A stretch of 64,000 nt of DNA from Halorubrum hochsteinianum (GTDB lineage Archaea; Halobacteriota; Halobacteria; Halobacteriales; Haloferacaceae). The stretch is taken from NCBI RefSeq assembly GCF_023702125.1, contig NZ_CP098415.1, positions 868,001-932,000 on the forward strand. The letters run 5' to 3'. A program made the translations under genes and the position numbers. The notes under the pieces were generated by a model, which was given only the letters and a program-made list of their open reading frames with translations, made no database searches and was not told the DNA's origin. Positions 1-7,755 of this stretch are shown piece after piece (position 1 is the stretch's first letter; each line of letters begins with the position of its first letter).

Positions 1-790
1 AGGAGGCGTCGTCGGTCGACCCGCCGGAAGCCTCGGTCGCCTCGTCGGGATCGGCCGCGAACATGCCCTCCGTGTCGATGTCGCCGTAGATCTGGTCGAT
101 GACGTCCATGTCGAACTCGTCGCGGTAGCCGTCGAACACCTTCTGCCCGTCGCGGAGGCCGGTGAACCGCTCGCCGAACTTCCGGGCGAGGTTCACCTGA
201 TGGAGGCTGATGACGGCCGTCAGGTCGCGCTTGCGGGCGGCGGTGCGGAGGTATCCCATCACCTGCTGGGAGGAGCCGGGGTCAAGGCTGGCGACCGGCT
301 CGTCGGCGAGCAGGATCGTCGGGTCCTGAACCAGCGCCCGGGCGATGCCGACCCGCTGTTGCTGCCCCCCGGACATGCGCTTCGCGCTCTGTTGGGCCTC
401 GTCGAGCAGTCCCACGGTGTTGAGCGCCTCCAGCGCCTGGAGCTTGTCGCTCTCGTCTTGCAGCTGGAGCAGCGAGCCGATGAAGGAGTTGCGGTTGAGC
501 GACCCGGTGAGCGCGTTGGAGTACGCGGTCATCTGGTCGATGATGTTGTGCTGTTGGAAGATCATCGCGATGTCGTCGCGGGGACTGGTGACGGGGTCGT
601 CGCCCACTCTGATCTCCCCCTCTGTGGGGGTTTCGAGCGCGTTCATACACCGAAGCAGCGTCGACTTCCCCGAGCCGGAGACGCCGAGCACGATGACGAA
701 CTCGCCCTGCGGGATCTCGAACGAGACGTCGTCGAGCGCGACGGTGTCGCCGAACCGCTTTGTCACCCCATCGACTGTGATGCGACTCAT
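1..790 (-). CDS. phnC: Phosphonate/phosphate ABC transporter ATP-binding protein PhnC (3' end outside window)
   Basis: This is the cytoplasmic ATPase that powers uptake of phosphonates or phosphate with PhnD (upstream) and a PhnE permease, presumably beyond the left edge. About 263 residues are visible with no stop codon before base 1. The Walker A motif GVSGSGKST lies at residues 36-44, the ABC signature MSGGQQQR near 139-146, and Walker B with LLADEP follows near 155-165, in the usual ABC order. The ATG is 28 bases after the phnD stop, so the two genes probably form one operon. The C-terminal tail past the core is acidic and rich in Ser, Thr and Ala, as expected for a halophile. The assignment to PhnC rather than another ABC ATPase rests on the PhnD neighbour and the PhnC-like motifs. 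Confidence 0.9.
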   Translation of the reverse strand, partial: MSRITVDGVTKRFGDTVALDDVSFEIPQGEFVIVLGVSGSGKSTLLRCMNALETPTEGEIRVGDDPVTSPRDDIAMIFQQHNIIDQMTAYSNALTGSLNRNSFIGSLLQLQDESDKLQALEALNTVGLLDEAQQSAKRMSGGQQQRVGIARALVQDPTILLADEPVASLDPGSSQQVMGYLRTAARKRDLTAVISLHQVNLARKFGERFTGLRDGQKVFDGYRDEFDMDVIDQIYGDIDTEGMFAADPDEATEASGGSTDDAS

Positions 791-817
791 TAGCTATAAA
801 GAAAGGTTGTAGAGGGG

Positions 818-1819
818 TTACGAAAGGTCTTCGAACTCCAGACCGAGCTGGTCGAGGACCCGCTGGATCGGCTGGTAGTCGTCGATGCTCCCCTCCTGAA
901 CGCCGGTGAACCAGAGCGGCTCTCCGTCGTAGTCGTCGCCGTGGCTGAGGTCGTCCTCGCTCACGTTCAGGATCGCCTCCTCCAACTCGGCTTTGACCGG
1001 GCTGTCCCAGTTGGACCGGGTCGCGAGCGGTGCGCGCGGGATCGGGTCGGAGACGGCGAGCAGCTGGAGCTCGGTTCCGGACGACTCGATCTCGTCGCCG
1101 GCACCCTCGTACTCCGCCGAGATGTCGACGAAGTCCTGCGACATCTCCTCGAACTGCTCCTGCGGGACGTAGGGCGCGGAGGAGAACGCGCCGGTCGTCG
1201 CCGCCATCACGTCGTCGCGCTGGACCATCTGCTCGCGCGCGGTGGTGTGGTCCGAGAACTCGGCCTCGAAGTTGCCCGGATCGCCGTTGGGGGCGTTACC
1301 GACGTCGAGACCCGCGTCCTGAAGGATCGTGAGCGGGACGAGCGTCCCCGAGACCGAGAGGATGTCGCCCATGTAGACGAGCTCGCCTTCGAGGTCGGAG
1401 AGCGACTCGATGCCGCTGTCGGGCGTCGTCGTGATCGTCGAGAAGTACCGCGCCGCGCCGTACGCGACCCGGACGCCGACGATGTCGAGGATGTCCTCCC
1501 CGGCGATGACCGCCGACGGGGAGATGTCCGCAATCTCTCCCTGATCGTTGCGCATCGACTGGAGCGTCGCGGTGTAGCTCTCCGCGCGGTCGGCCTCGAT
1601 CTCGACTTCGACCTCGGACTCGAGGTACTCGAACATCGGCTGGTACTGCTGTGTGATCTCGACGTCGGCCTCGGCGGGGTTCAGGATGAACTGCGCCGTC
1701 GGAGTGCCGTCCGTCTCCCCGGAGGTGCCGCCGTTACATCCCGCGAGGGCGACCGCACCGGCCGCGCCGGCTGTCTTGACAAACGTTCGCCGATTCGCCG
1801 ACCACCTGTTGTCGGACAT
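818..1819 (-). CDS. phnD: Phosphonate/phosphate ABC transporter substrate-binding lipoprotein PhnD
   Basis: This is the 333-residue extracytoplasmic binding protein that delivers phosphonate or phosphate to the PhnCE transporter. The N-terminus carries a twin-arginine signal (NRRTF, residues 9-13), a short hydrophobic stretch and a lipobox LAGC with Cys28, so the protein should be Tat-exported and lipid-anchored. The remainder looks like a periplasmic phosphonate-binding domain of normal length. It is the first gene of the visible phnD-phnC operon. The upstream region (1850-1876) has a TATA-like box and a direct octamer repeat that could be an operator. No C-P lyase or phosphonatase gene is in the window, so the true ligand (phosphonate, phosphite or phosphate) cannot be read from context. 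Confidence 0.9.
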   Translation of the reverse strand: MSDNRWSANRRTFVKTAGAAGAVALAGCNGGTSGETDGTPTAQFILNPAEADVEITQQYQPMFEYLESEVEVEIEADRAESYTATLQSMRNDQGEIADISPSAVIAGEDILDIVGVRVAYGAARYFSTITTTPDSGIESLSDLEGELVYMGDILSVSGTLVPLTILQDAGLDVGNAPNGDPGNFEAEFSDHTTAREQMVQRDDVMAATTGAFSSAPYVPQEQFEEMSQDFVDISAEYEGAGDEIESSGTELQLLAVSDPIPRAPLATRSNWDSPVKAELEEAILNVSEDDLSHGDDYDGEPLWFTGVQEGSIDDYQPIQRVLDQLGLEFEDLS

Positions 1820-1849
1820 ACACAGGGAGATTCCGCTGGCGTGACTAAT

Positions 1850-1876
1850 CGTTTTCTATGTTTTCTATATAGATAC
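1850..1876 (-). promoter_or_regulatory. phnD promoter with direct octamer repeat
   Basis: On the strand of phnD a TATATAG-like box A lies about 50 bases before the ATG. Next to it the octamer ttttctat (plus strand) occurs twice, at 1852-1859 and 1861-1868, with a 9-base period. The repeat beside box A looks like a regulator site, perhaps phosphate-responsive, but I do not recognise the regulator. Confidence 0.45.
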
Positions 1877-1915
1877 TGAACGACCGTCGGCGGCGAGCGC
1901 CGTCGACCCGGCGGA

Positions 1916-2545
1916 TCAGAACTCGCCGAGCCGCGACTGCCCGTCCCCCCCACCGTCGCGGTCGCCGACGCCGCTCAGTTCGGCCGCCCGCGCGATCGTC
2001 TCGAAGAAGCCGTCGCGCTGGCTCCGGTCGTACAGAGTCGCGGCCGGATGGACGGACAGCAGGACGCGCCGCGACGCCCCGGCGAGCCTGGCGTCGACCA
2101 CGTCGCCGGACTCCGAGGTGATCGCAACCGACCGATCGAGGAGGTGCTCGCTCGGCACCTTCCCGAGGGTCACGATCAGCTCCGGAGCGAGCCGCCCGAC
2201 CTCGCTTTCGAGGTACCCCCGGCAGTTCGCTAACTCCTCGGTCGTGGGGTCCCGGTTGTCCGGCGGTCGACACCGCACGCAGTTCGTGATCCGCACGTCG
2301 GCGCGGGCGAGCCCCGCGTCCCGCAGCGCCTCGTCCAGCACGTCGCCCGAGCGCCCCACGAAGGGTTCGCCCTCCTCGTCTTCGGTGGCACCGGGCCCCT
2401 CGCCGACGAACAGTAGGTCCGCGTCGGTCGGCCCGACGCCGTCGACGATCCGACTCCGGGACTCGACCAGCGCCGGACACCGCTCGCAGGCCGGAACGCA
2501 CAGGTTCTCGTCGAGGACGGAGTCGTCGCCGCCGTGTTCGCTCAT
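1916..2545 (-). CDS. Family 4 (iron-sulfur) uracil-DNA glycosylase
   Basis: This 209-residue enzyme removes uracil from DNA, the first step in repairing deaminated cytosine. It has the family 4 layout: an N-terminal Cys pair (CERC, residues 20-23) and a later NCVRC motif that together can ligate a 4Fe-4S cluster, the motif GEGPG and following acidic stretch of the active-site loop, and SVHPA near the C-terminus in place of the family 1 leucine loop. It is the last gene of a three-gene run: DUF5786 and DUF99 overlap by 4 bases, and only 24 bases separate DUF99 from this ATG. This suggests co-transcription with a possible second nucleic-acid enzyme. Confidence 0.9.
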   Translation of the reverse strand: MSEHGGDDSVLDENLCVPACERCPALVESRSRIVDGVGPTDADLLFVGEGPGATEDEEGEPFVGRSGDVLDEALRDAGLARADVRITNCVRCRPPDNRDPTTEELANCRGYLESEVGRLAPELIVTLGKVPSEHLLDRSVAITSESGDVVDARLAGASRRVLLSVHPAATLYDRSQRDGFFETIARAAELSGVGDRDGGGDGQSRLGEF

Positions 2546-2569
2546 GGAAACGGCTCCGGGCGCGGGCGT

Positions 2570-3202
2570 CTAAGTAGCGTCGGTCGCCGTCGCCTCGCGG
2601 TGGGCGCTCGCGGCGAGCGCCGCGATCCGGAGCGGCTCGCAGCGCCGGAACCCGTCGCGGGTGAGCGCGCGGACCGCCGCCGCGGCGCGCCCGGGGTCGA
2701 CGCCGACGGCGCGGACGAACCGCGGGTCGCGGTCGTCGGCGCCGTCGGTCGCGTCGCCGTCCGCCCGCTCGCTCACCTCGCCGTCACCCCCGACTGCCGA
2801 GGCGACCGGAACGCGCGGCGGGAGCGACCGGTAGACGGCGAGCCGGTCGGCGAGCGAGTCGCCGTCGAACGCCTCGCGCAGGGCCGGTTCGAGGCCGGGG
2901 CTGGCCTCGTAGCTCACGGCGTAGACCGGCCGGTCGATCGCCGCTGCGAGTCGGTCGAGGTCGAGGAGGTTGAACCACGCGGGCGCGACGCCGGCGCAGG
3001 CGACGTGGCGGACGTCCTCGCGGCCGAGCGCGCGCCAGCAGTCGATCACGGCGTCGGTCGCGTCCGTCCCGCCGACGGTACACTCGGCGAACGCGAAGCC
3101 GTCGGGCGTCCCGTCGGCGCGGACGACGACGCCGGCCGCGCGGCTGGCGTCGCGGTCGTCGGAGAAGGCGACGCCGAGCGTGCGGCTCGGCGGGGTCCTC
3201 AC
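2570..3202 (-). CDS. DUF99 (UPF0215) family protein
   Basis: A 210-residue archaeal DUF99 protein of unknown function. The start is the GTG at 3202, which shares GTGA with the stop of the upstream DUF5786 gene, giving N-terminus MRTPPSRTLGVAFSDD; this overlap fixes the start well inside a longer open frame. The sequence contains the family features near the N-terminus (LGVAFSDD, then VRADG) and a central run around ACAGVAPAWFN. DUF99 has, as I recall, been linked to the RNase H/endonuclease V-like fold, which I cannot verify here. The family 4 uracil glycosylase follows after 24 bases, so a role in handling deaminated bases is a fair but unproven inference. Confidence 0.85.
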   Translation of the reverse strand: MRTPPSRTLGVAFSDDRDASRAAGVVVRADGTPDGFAFAECTVGGTDATDAVIDCWRALGREDVRHVACAGVAPAWFNLLDLDRLAAAIDRPVYAVSYEASPGLEPALREAFDGDSLADRLAVYRSLPPRVPVASAVGGDGEVSERADGDATDGADDRDPRFVRAVGVDPGRAAAAVRALTRDGFRRCEPLRIAALAASAHREATATDAT

Positions 3203-3381
3203 GTCTCTTCGGACTTGATCTCCTGAAGTCGGTCGAGGAGTTCGTCGTTGGACGCGCCGGGCTCGTAGTCGACGGACCCCTCGTGGGTTTCTTGGGCAGC
3301 CTGAACGCCGTCTTCGTCGTCGAAGTCCGCGTCCAGGTCCTGATTCTCCTGTTCGGACTCGTCGTAGCTGCCAAAGCCCAT
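3199..3381 (-). CDS. DUF5786 family small acidic protein
   Basis: A 60-residue very acidic protein starting MGFGSYDESEQENQ, which I recognise as the haloarchaeal DUF5786 family; its function is unknown. A TTTATG box lies about 30 bases upstream of the ATG (plus-strand 3411-3416), so the transcript is probably leaderless or nearly so. It heads the run into DUF99 (4-base overlap) and the uracil-DNA glycosylase. There are no membrane segments or cysteines. The extreme Asp/Glu content and the KSEET tail suggest a soluble, possibly disordered partner protein. Confidence 0.8.
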   Translation of the reverse strand: MGFGSYDESEQENQDLDADFDDEDGVQAAQETHEGSVDYEPGASNDELLDRLQEIKSEET

Positions 3382-3493
3382 TTGTGTGTGAAACTAACAG
3401 GGGGCGAGGCATAAATCCACGGGCGAGAACGACCTCGACCGGCGGGTTCGAGCGCGACTGTACCCTTTTGTCCCTCGGCGAGCGAGTACGGGT

Positions 3494-4135
3494 ATGGAAC
3501 CGATCGCCGTCACCGCGGACGCGGAGGAGTTCACCTGTAACGCGTACCTCGTCGCCGGGGAGAGGACGACGCTCGTCGACGCGGGCACGATGCCGGGCGT
3601 GGGGGACGTGGTCGCCGAAGCGCTCTCCGGGGCCGACGCCGACGGACTCGACCGCGTCGTGATCACGCACCAGCACCGCGACCACGTGGGCGAACTCGAC
3701 GCGGTGGTCGACCGCTTCGAGCCGGAGGTGCTCGCGTACGCGGACCACCCGCACCGCGACGCGGCGCTCGAAGCCGGCGACGAGGTGCTGGTCGGCGACG
3801 AGGCCTGCGAGGTCGTCTACACCCCGGGCCACGCGGACGACCACGTCTCGCTCGTCGGCGACGAGCGGCTCTACTCGGGCGACGTCGTCGTCTACAACGA
3901 CGGCGCGTTCTCGGACGGATCGTTCGGTCGGACCGATATGGCCGGCCAGTCGCGCGAGCGCCTGATCGAGAGCCTTCACGACATCCTCGACCGCCTGCCC
4001 GACACCGCCGCCGCGATGTTCCCCGGCCACGGCGACGTCTACCGCGCCGCGGACGGCCCGGACACGGTCCGCGAGGTGATCGAGCGCGCGACGGAGCGCG
4101 CCGAGCGCCGCGAGCCGAAGTACCCCGACGAGTGA
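3494..4135 (+). CDS. Metallo-beta-lactamase-fold hydrolase (glyoxalase II-like)
   Basis: A 213-residue MBL-fold protein. The zinc motif THQHRDH places His59, His61, Asp63 and His64 as metal ligands; a further TPGHADDHVSL motif near residue 115 and PGHGDVY near 180 provide the downstream histidines, and the Asp in YSGDVV can bridge the metals. The length and motif spacing match the small hydroxyacylglutathione-hydrolase-like group that acts on thioesters or related substrates in the cytoplasm. It is transcribed divergently from DUF5786 with about 110 bases between. The substrate cannot be deduced from sequence. Confidence 0.85.
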   Translation: MEPIAVTADAEEFTCNAYLVAGERTTLVDAGTMPGVGDVVAEALSGADADGLDRVVITHQHRDHVGELDAVVDRFEPEVLAYADHPHRDAALEAGDEVLVGDEACEVVYTPGHADDHVSLVGDERLYSGDVVVYNDGAFSDGSFGRTDMAGQSRERLIESLHDILDRLPDTAAAMFPGHGDVYRAADGPDTVREVIERATERAERREPKYPDE

Positions 4136-4309
4136 GGGCGGTCGGGGTTTGAAGCCGGGGACGGCGACCGCCGGGCGTCGGCCCGGCCCCGCCCGCACCG
4201 GGCCGTCCGCCGGGGCTGGGGAGGTGCGAGGCGCACGCGCGGCTGGCCATCGGATCAAAAATTCGGGAGAAGGGCCGAAATCGACCGCGGGCCGGTCCGA
4301 AACGGTCGG

Positions 4310-4459
4310 TTACGCCGCGCGGCGCTCGGTCGCCTTCGGACGGAGCTTGGTGTAGCCGCACTTGCGGCAGCGCTCGGCCTCGGAGGCGTTGCGGGCGTTA
4401 CAGCGCATACAGATCTGTCGGTCGAGCATCCGGCGTTCGGCGGCGTCGAAGCTGGCCAT
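4310..4459 (-). CDS. rpl40e: Large ribosomal subunit protein L40e
   Basis: A 49-residue zinc-ribbon ribosomal protein, too short to stand out by length. The product starts [20 protein letters not shown] and has two Cys pairs, CMRC and CRKC, separated by about a dozen residues, then a basic tail [12 protein letters not shown]. That is the complete archaeal L40e. It is basic in a window of acidic proteins, as expected of a ribosomal protein. On its coding strand an AT-rich CCTTTTACAG lies about 25 bases before the start, consistent with its own promoter. Confidence 0.95.
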   Translation of the reverse strand: MASFDAAERRMLDRQICMRCNARNASEAERCRKCGYTKLRPKATERRAA

Positions 4460-4521
4460 ACGCCTACTGAGCGAGCGGTGCTGTAAAAGGTTGCGAGACG
4501 CCGCTGCGCGGGGCGGGCCGC

Positions 4522-4791
4522 TCAGGCCCCGGCTTCGGTGAGCGCGGCCTCGATGTCCTCGCGCTGGGTGACGCCGACGAAGCGGTCGACGACGCCGTCG
4601 TCGTTCTCGACGATGAGGGTGGGGAGCGAGCGGACCTGGTACTGGTTCGCCACGTCCTGCTCCTCGTCGACGTCGACCTTCTGGAGCTCGAACGCGTCGC
4701 CGAGGTCCTCCTGAATCTCCTCTAGGATGGGGTCTTGCGTCTTACACGGGCCGCACCACTCGGCGTGGAAATCCAGCAGTCGAACGGTCAT
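4522..4791 (-). CDS. Small thioredoxin-fold protein
   Basis: An 89-residue cytoplasmic thioredoxin-like protein starting [17 protein letters not shown]; the redox pair is Cys13-Cys16 in CGPC, and the cis-proline motif is SLPT. A TTG codon 12 bases upstream is in frame, but the ATG at 4791 gives the family's usual N-terminus. The protein is shorter than bacterial thioredoxin (about 105 residues) because the first strand and helix are trimmed, as is common for archaeal small thioredoxins. Likely role: dithiol-disulfide exchange with unknown partners. Confidence 0.9.
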   Translation of the reverse strand: MTVRLLDFHAEWCGPCKTQDPILEEIQEDLGDAFELQKVDVDEEQDVANQYQVRSLPTLIVENDDGVVDRFVGVTQREDIEAALTEAGA

Positions 4792-4964
4792 AGTCTGGCT
4801 CAACTACCGCCGGCCCGCGCATAAGGGTTTCCCACTCGTGTGCGGGACTCACGAAACCTCGAGAAGGCGCGGGTGAACGGCGGGTCCGGGGGCGGGGACC
4901 GGAGACCGCGTCGACGGGCGCGGCGAACGAAACGTTTAGAACGCGGCGACGCGCAGGAACGGGT

Positions 4965-5126
4965 ATGAGTGGTTCCAACTCCGGCGGGCTGATGTCCAGC
5001 GCGGGACTGGTCCGCTACTTCGAGAACGAGGACCGGAACGCCATCTCGATCGACCCCAAGACGGTGGTCGCGTTCTGCGTCCTCTTCGGCGTGTTCGTCC
5101 AGATCCTCTCGCTGACGGTCGCGTAG
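4965..5126 (+). CDS. secG: Preprotein translocase subunit Sec61-beta (SecG)
   Basis: A 53-residue tail-anchored membrane protein, the smallest subunit of the archaeal SecYE-beta protein-conducting channel. It begins [19 protein letters not shown], contains the conserved SAGLVRYF and an Ile-Asp-Pro turn, and ends in one transmembrane helix (about residues 32-52) with almost nothing after it, which is the classic Sec61-beta layout. A TTTAGA box lies about 28 bases before the ATG, so it probably has its own leaderless transcript. It is shorter than most annotation length cut-offs. Confidence 0.95.
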   Translation: MSGSNSGGLMSSAGLVRYFENEDRNAISIDPKTVVAFCVLFGVFVQILSLTVA

Positions 5127-5209
5127 GCTCCCCCGTCGTTCTCGTTTCCCGATCCGTTCCCCGGTCGCGTAGCGCGCCCTTTTTCCACGCGCCCGCCCCA
5201 TCGATCCGT

Positions 5210-5803
5210 ATGAAAGCAGGCGTCATCGCCGTTCAGGGCGACGTGGCCGAACACGCCGCCGCCGTCCGCAACGCCGCGGCCGCCCACGACGAGACCGCGG
5301 AGGTCGTCGAGGTCCGGGACGCGGGGATCGTGCCCGACTGCGACGTCCTCCTCATGCCGGGCGGGGAGTCGACGACCATCTCGCGGCTGATCCACCGGGA
5401 GGGGATCGCCGCGGAGATCCGCGACCACGTCGCGGCCGGCAAGCCCGTCCTCGCCACCTGCGCCGGGCTCATCGTCTGCTCGACCGACGCGAAGGACGAC
5501 CGGGTCGACCCGCTTGGGCTGGTCGACGTCTCGGTCGACCGCAACGCGTTCGGGCGACAGAAGGACTCCTTCGAGGCGAAGATCCCGGTCACCGGACTCG
5601 ACGACCCCTTCCACGCCGTGTTCATCCGCGCGCCGGCCATCGACGACGTCGGCGACGGCGTCGAGACGCTGGCGACGGTCGACGGTCGTCCGGTCGCGGT
5701 GCGCGACGGGCCGGTCGTCGCCACCGCGTTCCACCCCGAACTCACCGACGACCCGCGGGTCCACGACCTCGCCTTCTTCCCCGAGAGCGAGGTGGTCGCG
5801 TGA
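5210..5803 (+). CDS. pdxT: Pyridoxal 5'-phosphate synthase glutaminase subunit PdxT
   Basis: A 197-residue class I glutamine amidotransferase that releases ammonia from glutamine for the PdxS subunit, making vitamin B6 (PLP) directly from ribose 5-phosphate, glyceraldehyde 3-phosphate and glutamine. It shows GVIAVQGDV at the N-terminus, MPGGESTTISRLI for the oxyanion region, a nucleophile Cys in ATCAGLIV, and a C-terminal FHPELTDD with the catalytic His and Glu. PdxS is not in the window. The stop overlaps the GTG of hisE by 4 bases, so translation of the two is coupled although their pathways differ. Confidence 0.95.
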   Translation: MKAGVIAVQGDVAEHAAAVRNAAAAHDETAEVVEVRDAGIVPDCDVLLMPGGESTTISRLIHREGIAAEIRDHVAAGKPVLATCAGLIVCSTDAKDDRVDPLGLVDVSVDRNAFGRQKDSFEAKIPVTGLDDPFHAVFIRAPAIDDVGDGVETLATVDGRPVAVRDGPVVATAFHPELTDDPRVHDLAFFPESEVVA

Positions 5804-6153
5804 GCGATCCCGACGCGACCGGAGACGCCGCGGAGGGCGCGACGGGAGCCGAGGCGGCCGACGCCCCGCCGGCGGCCGTCCTCGACGAGCTGTTCGCCAC
5901 CATCGAGTCGCGGAAGGAAGAGCTGCCGGAGGGGTCGTACACGGCCTCGCTTTTCACCCACGAGAAGGGCGAGAACGCCGTCTTGGAGAAGGTCGGCGAG
6001 GAATCGACGGAGGCGATCCTCGCGGCGAAGGACGACGACCTCGACGACCTCACCGCCGAGAGCGCCGACCTCGTCTATCACCTGCTGGTGTTACTCGCGA
6101 TGAAGGACCTCGACCTCAACGACCTGCGCGACGAACTCCGAGACCGGTTCTGA
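5800..6153 (+). CDS. hisE: Phosphoribosyl-ATP pyrophosphatase HisE
   Basis: A 117-residue MazG-fold enzyme that hydrolyses phosphoribosyl-ATP to phosphoribosyl-AMP, the second step of histidine synthesis. Conserved features include SYTASLF, KVGEES and a second acidic helix around ESADLVYHLLVLL, which carry the metal-binding Glu and Asp residues. The GTG start overlaps the pdxT stop as GTGA. The N-terminal 25 residues are Ala-Asp rich and precede the fold. No other his gene is next to it, so the histidine pathway is scattered in this genome. Confidence 0.93.
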   Translation: MSDPDATGDAAEGATGAEAADAPPAAVLDELFATIESRKEELPEGSYTASLFTHEKGENAVLEKVGEESTEAILAAKDDDLDDLTAESADLVYHLLVLLAMKDLDLNDLRDELRDRF

Positions 6154-6160
6154 CCGCGCC

Positions 6161-6550
6161 TCACCGCTCCCGTGCGAGCTCGCGGTCGATGTCGTCTCTC
6201 TCCTCCGTCTCCAGTTCGTCCGCGATCCGGCGCTCGAACTCCGCCTCGCTGATCTGCCCCTCGACGTACTGTCGCCGGAGCCGGTCCTGCCGGCTGTCCG
6301 CGGCGTCGACCGAGGTCGACGAGGAGGACCCGACCGCGTCGATCGACGGGGAGTCGTCGTCGCCGAGCAGCCACGAGCCGGCCTTGTACGCGACGTAGAC
6401 CAGTCCCGCCAGCACGGCGAGCGTGACGATGCCGGAGACGACCGCGGTCGCGAGACCGATTATCGCCGAGACCACGGAGAGCACGACGCTGACGCCGACG
6501 AGGATCGCGACGGCGATCGCGCCGTAGTAGAGGGCCTTCTTCCCGTCCAT
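6161..6550 (-). CDS. SHOCT-domain membrane protein
   Basis: A 129-residue protein with a hydrophobic N-terminal half (residues 8-60) forming about two transmembrane helices, an acidic Ser-rich linker, and a C-terminal SHOCT motif around LRRQYVEGQISEAEFERRI. SHOCT is a short helical module found at protein ends in many archaeal and bacterial membrane proteins, thought to aid oligomerisation; its function here is unknown. The start ATG at 6550 lies close to the divergent glycerophosphodiesterase gene. It ends 7 bases after hisE in convergent orientation. Confidence 0.8.
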   Translation of the reverse strand: MDGKKALYYGAIAVAILVGVSVVLSVVSAIIGLATAVVSGIVTLAVLAGLVYVAYKAGSWLLGDDDSPSIDAVGSSSSTSVDAADSRQDRLRRQYVEGQISEAEFERRIADELETEERDDIDRELARER

Positions 6551-6620
6551 GTCCCGAAGTCGGGCGGCCGGCCGCAAATACCTTCTCCCGCGCCGCCGAA
6601 CGGTTCGCACGGGAACCGCC

Positions 6621-7541
6621 GTGAACGACGCCGAATCGTCCGGATCCGACGGGTACAGCCGATCGACCCGCAGAGCGGCGCTGCGACGAGGGGGGTCGCT
6701 CGGGGTCGGCGCGCTCGCGACGACTGCCGGCTGCGTCGGTCGCGAGGGAGAGGCGGGCGAGGCCCACGGCCAGCGCGACGGGTCGGACCCGCCGCTGATC
6801 GCGCACCGCGGCTTCGCGGCCGAGAACCCGGAGAACACGGTCGCGGCCGTCGAGGCGGCGACGGCGGCCGTCGACCGGGTCGAACTCGACGTGCGGCGCT
6901 GCGGCACCGGAGAGCTCGTCGCCTTCCACGACGCGACGCTCGGGCGGGTGACGGACGCGACCGGGCGGGTCGAGGAGACCGCCTACGACCGGCTCGCGGG
7001 GCTCTCCGTCGAGGACTCTGGCGAACCGGTGGCGACGCTGGCGGCGGCGCTCGACGCCGTGCCGGCCGACGCGTGGGTGATGCTCGACCTGAAAGAGCGG
7101 GGGATCGCCGCGGACGCGCTCGCGGTCGCCGCGGACCGCGACCACGATCTCGCCGTCGCCGCGGACGACCCCGCGGTGCTCGAAGCGGTCCGAGCGGCCG
7201 ATCCGACGGTCGCGACCGTCTACGGCGTCCGCGAGTCCGTCCCGGCGCGAGTTCTGCGGCCCCTGGTCTCGGGGCGGCTCGGCGGAGCGGGGCTGCCGCG
7301 GTGGGCGTACCCGCCGCAGGACGCCGCGGGGGCGGTCGAGACGGCGACCGCGCTGGGCTGTGCGGCGGTATCGCCGCGATACGAACTGTGCCTGCGGACG
7401 GACCTCGTCCCGCGGGCGAGGGACGCCGACCTCCGGGTGTTTCCGTGGACGATCGGGTCGGAGCGGGAGTACGAGGCGGTGGCGGGCGCGGGAGTCGACG
7501 CAGTCGTGTCGGACGTTGCCCGCGGACCGTCAGAGAAATGA
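6621..7541 (+). CDS. Glycerophosphodiester phosphodiesterase, Tat lipoprotein
   Basis: A 306-residue GDPD-family enzyme that cleaves glycerophosphodiesters to glycerol 3-phosphate and an alcohol. I chose the GTG at 6621, because a twin-arginine signal (STRRAALRR) and lipobox TAGC follow directly; longer in-frame starts would put unrelated residues before the signal. The catalytic core has AHRGFAAENPENT, ELDV and AFHDATLGRVTD, giving the His-Arg-Gly, Glu/Asp and His-Asp metal and acid-base residues of the family. The protein is probably anchored outside the membrane and could feed on lipid headgroups. Its stop codon is also the first TGA of a 19-base tandem repeat. Confidence 0.85.
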   Translation: MNDAESSGSDGYSRSTRRAALRRGGSLGVGALATTAGCVGREGEAGEAHGQRDGSDPPLIAHRGFAAENPENTVAAVEAATAAVDRVELDVRRCGTGELVAFHDATLGRVTDATGRVEETAYDRLAGLSVEDSGEPVATLAAALDAVPADAWVMLDLKERGIAADALAVAADRDHDLAVAADDPAVLEAVRAADPTVATVYGVRESVPARVLRPLVSGRLGGAGLPRWAYPPQDAAGAVETATALGCAAVSPRYELCLRTDLVPRARDADLRVFPWTIGSEREYEAVAGAGVDAVVSDVARGPSEK

Positions 7542-7689
7542 GACGACGCCGGAGAAGTGAGACGATGCCGGAGAAGTGAGACGATGCCGGAGAAGTGAGA
7601 CGATGCCGGAGAAGTGAGACGATGCCGGAGAAGTGAGACGATGCCGGAGAAGTGAGACGATGCCGGAGAAGTGAGACGACACCGGGGGG
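7538..7689. repeat. 19-bp tandem repeat array after the glycerophosphodiesterase gene
   Basis: Seven contiguous copies of gtgagacgatgccggagaa run from 7538 to 7670, and an eighth, degenerate copy reaches 7689. Copy 1 begins within the stop codon of the upstream gene and differs at two bases; copies 2-7 look identical. Nineteen is not a multiple of three and each unit carries a TGA, so the array is unlikely to be coding. Near-perfect identity suggests recent expansion by slippage (a VNTR). Confidence 0.9.
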
Positions 7690-7755
7690 AGAGCCGAGAG
7701 CCGGGAGGCGCGGGCGGCAGAAGCGTTATTCGTCCGGGTCACGTCGCCCGAGCAA

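Noticed and set aside
4149-4355. 68-codon plus-strand frame between the MBL hydrolase and L40e
   Set aside because: It overlaps the L40e gene on the other strand and has a Gly/Arg/Ala-rich composition of a shadow.
7538-7689. Tandem repeat as a possible CRISPR array
   Set aside because: The 19-bp units are contiguous with no spacers between them, and no cas gene is near.
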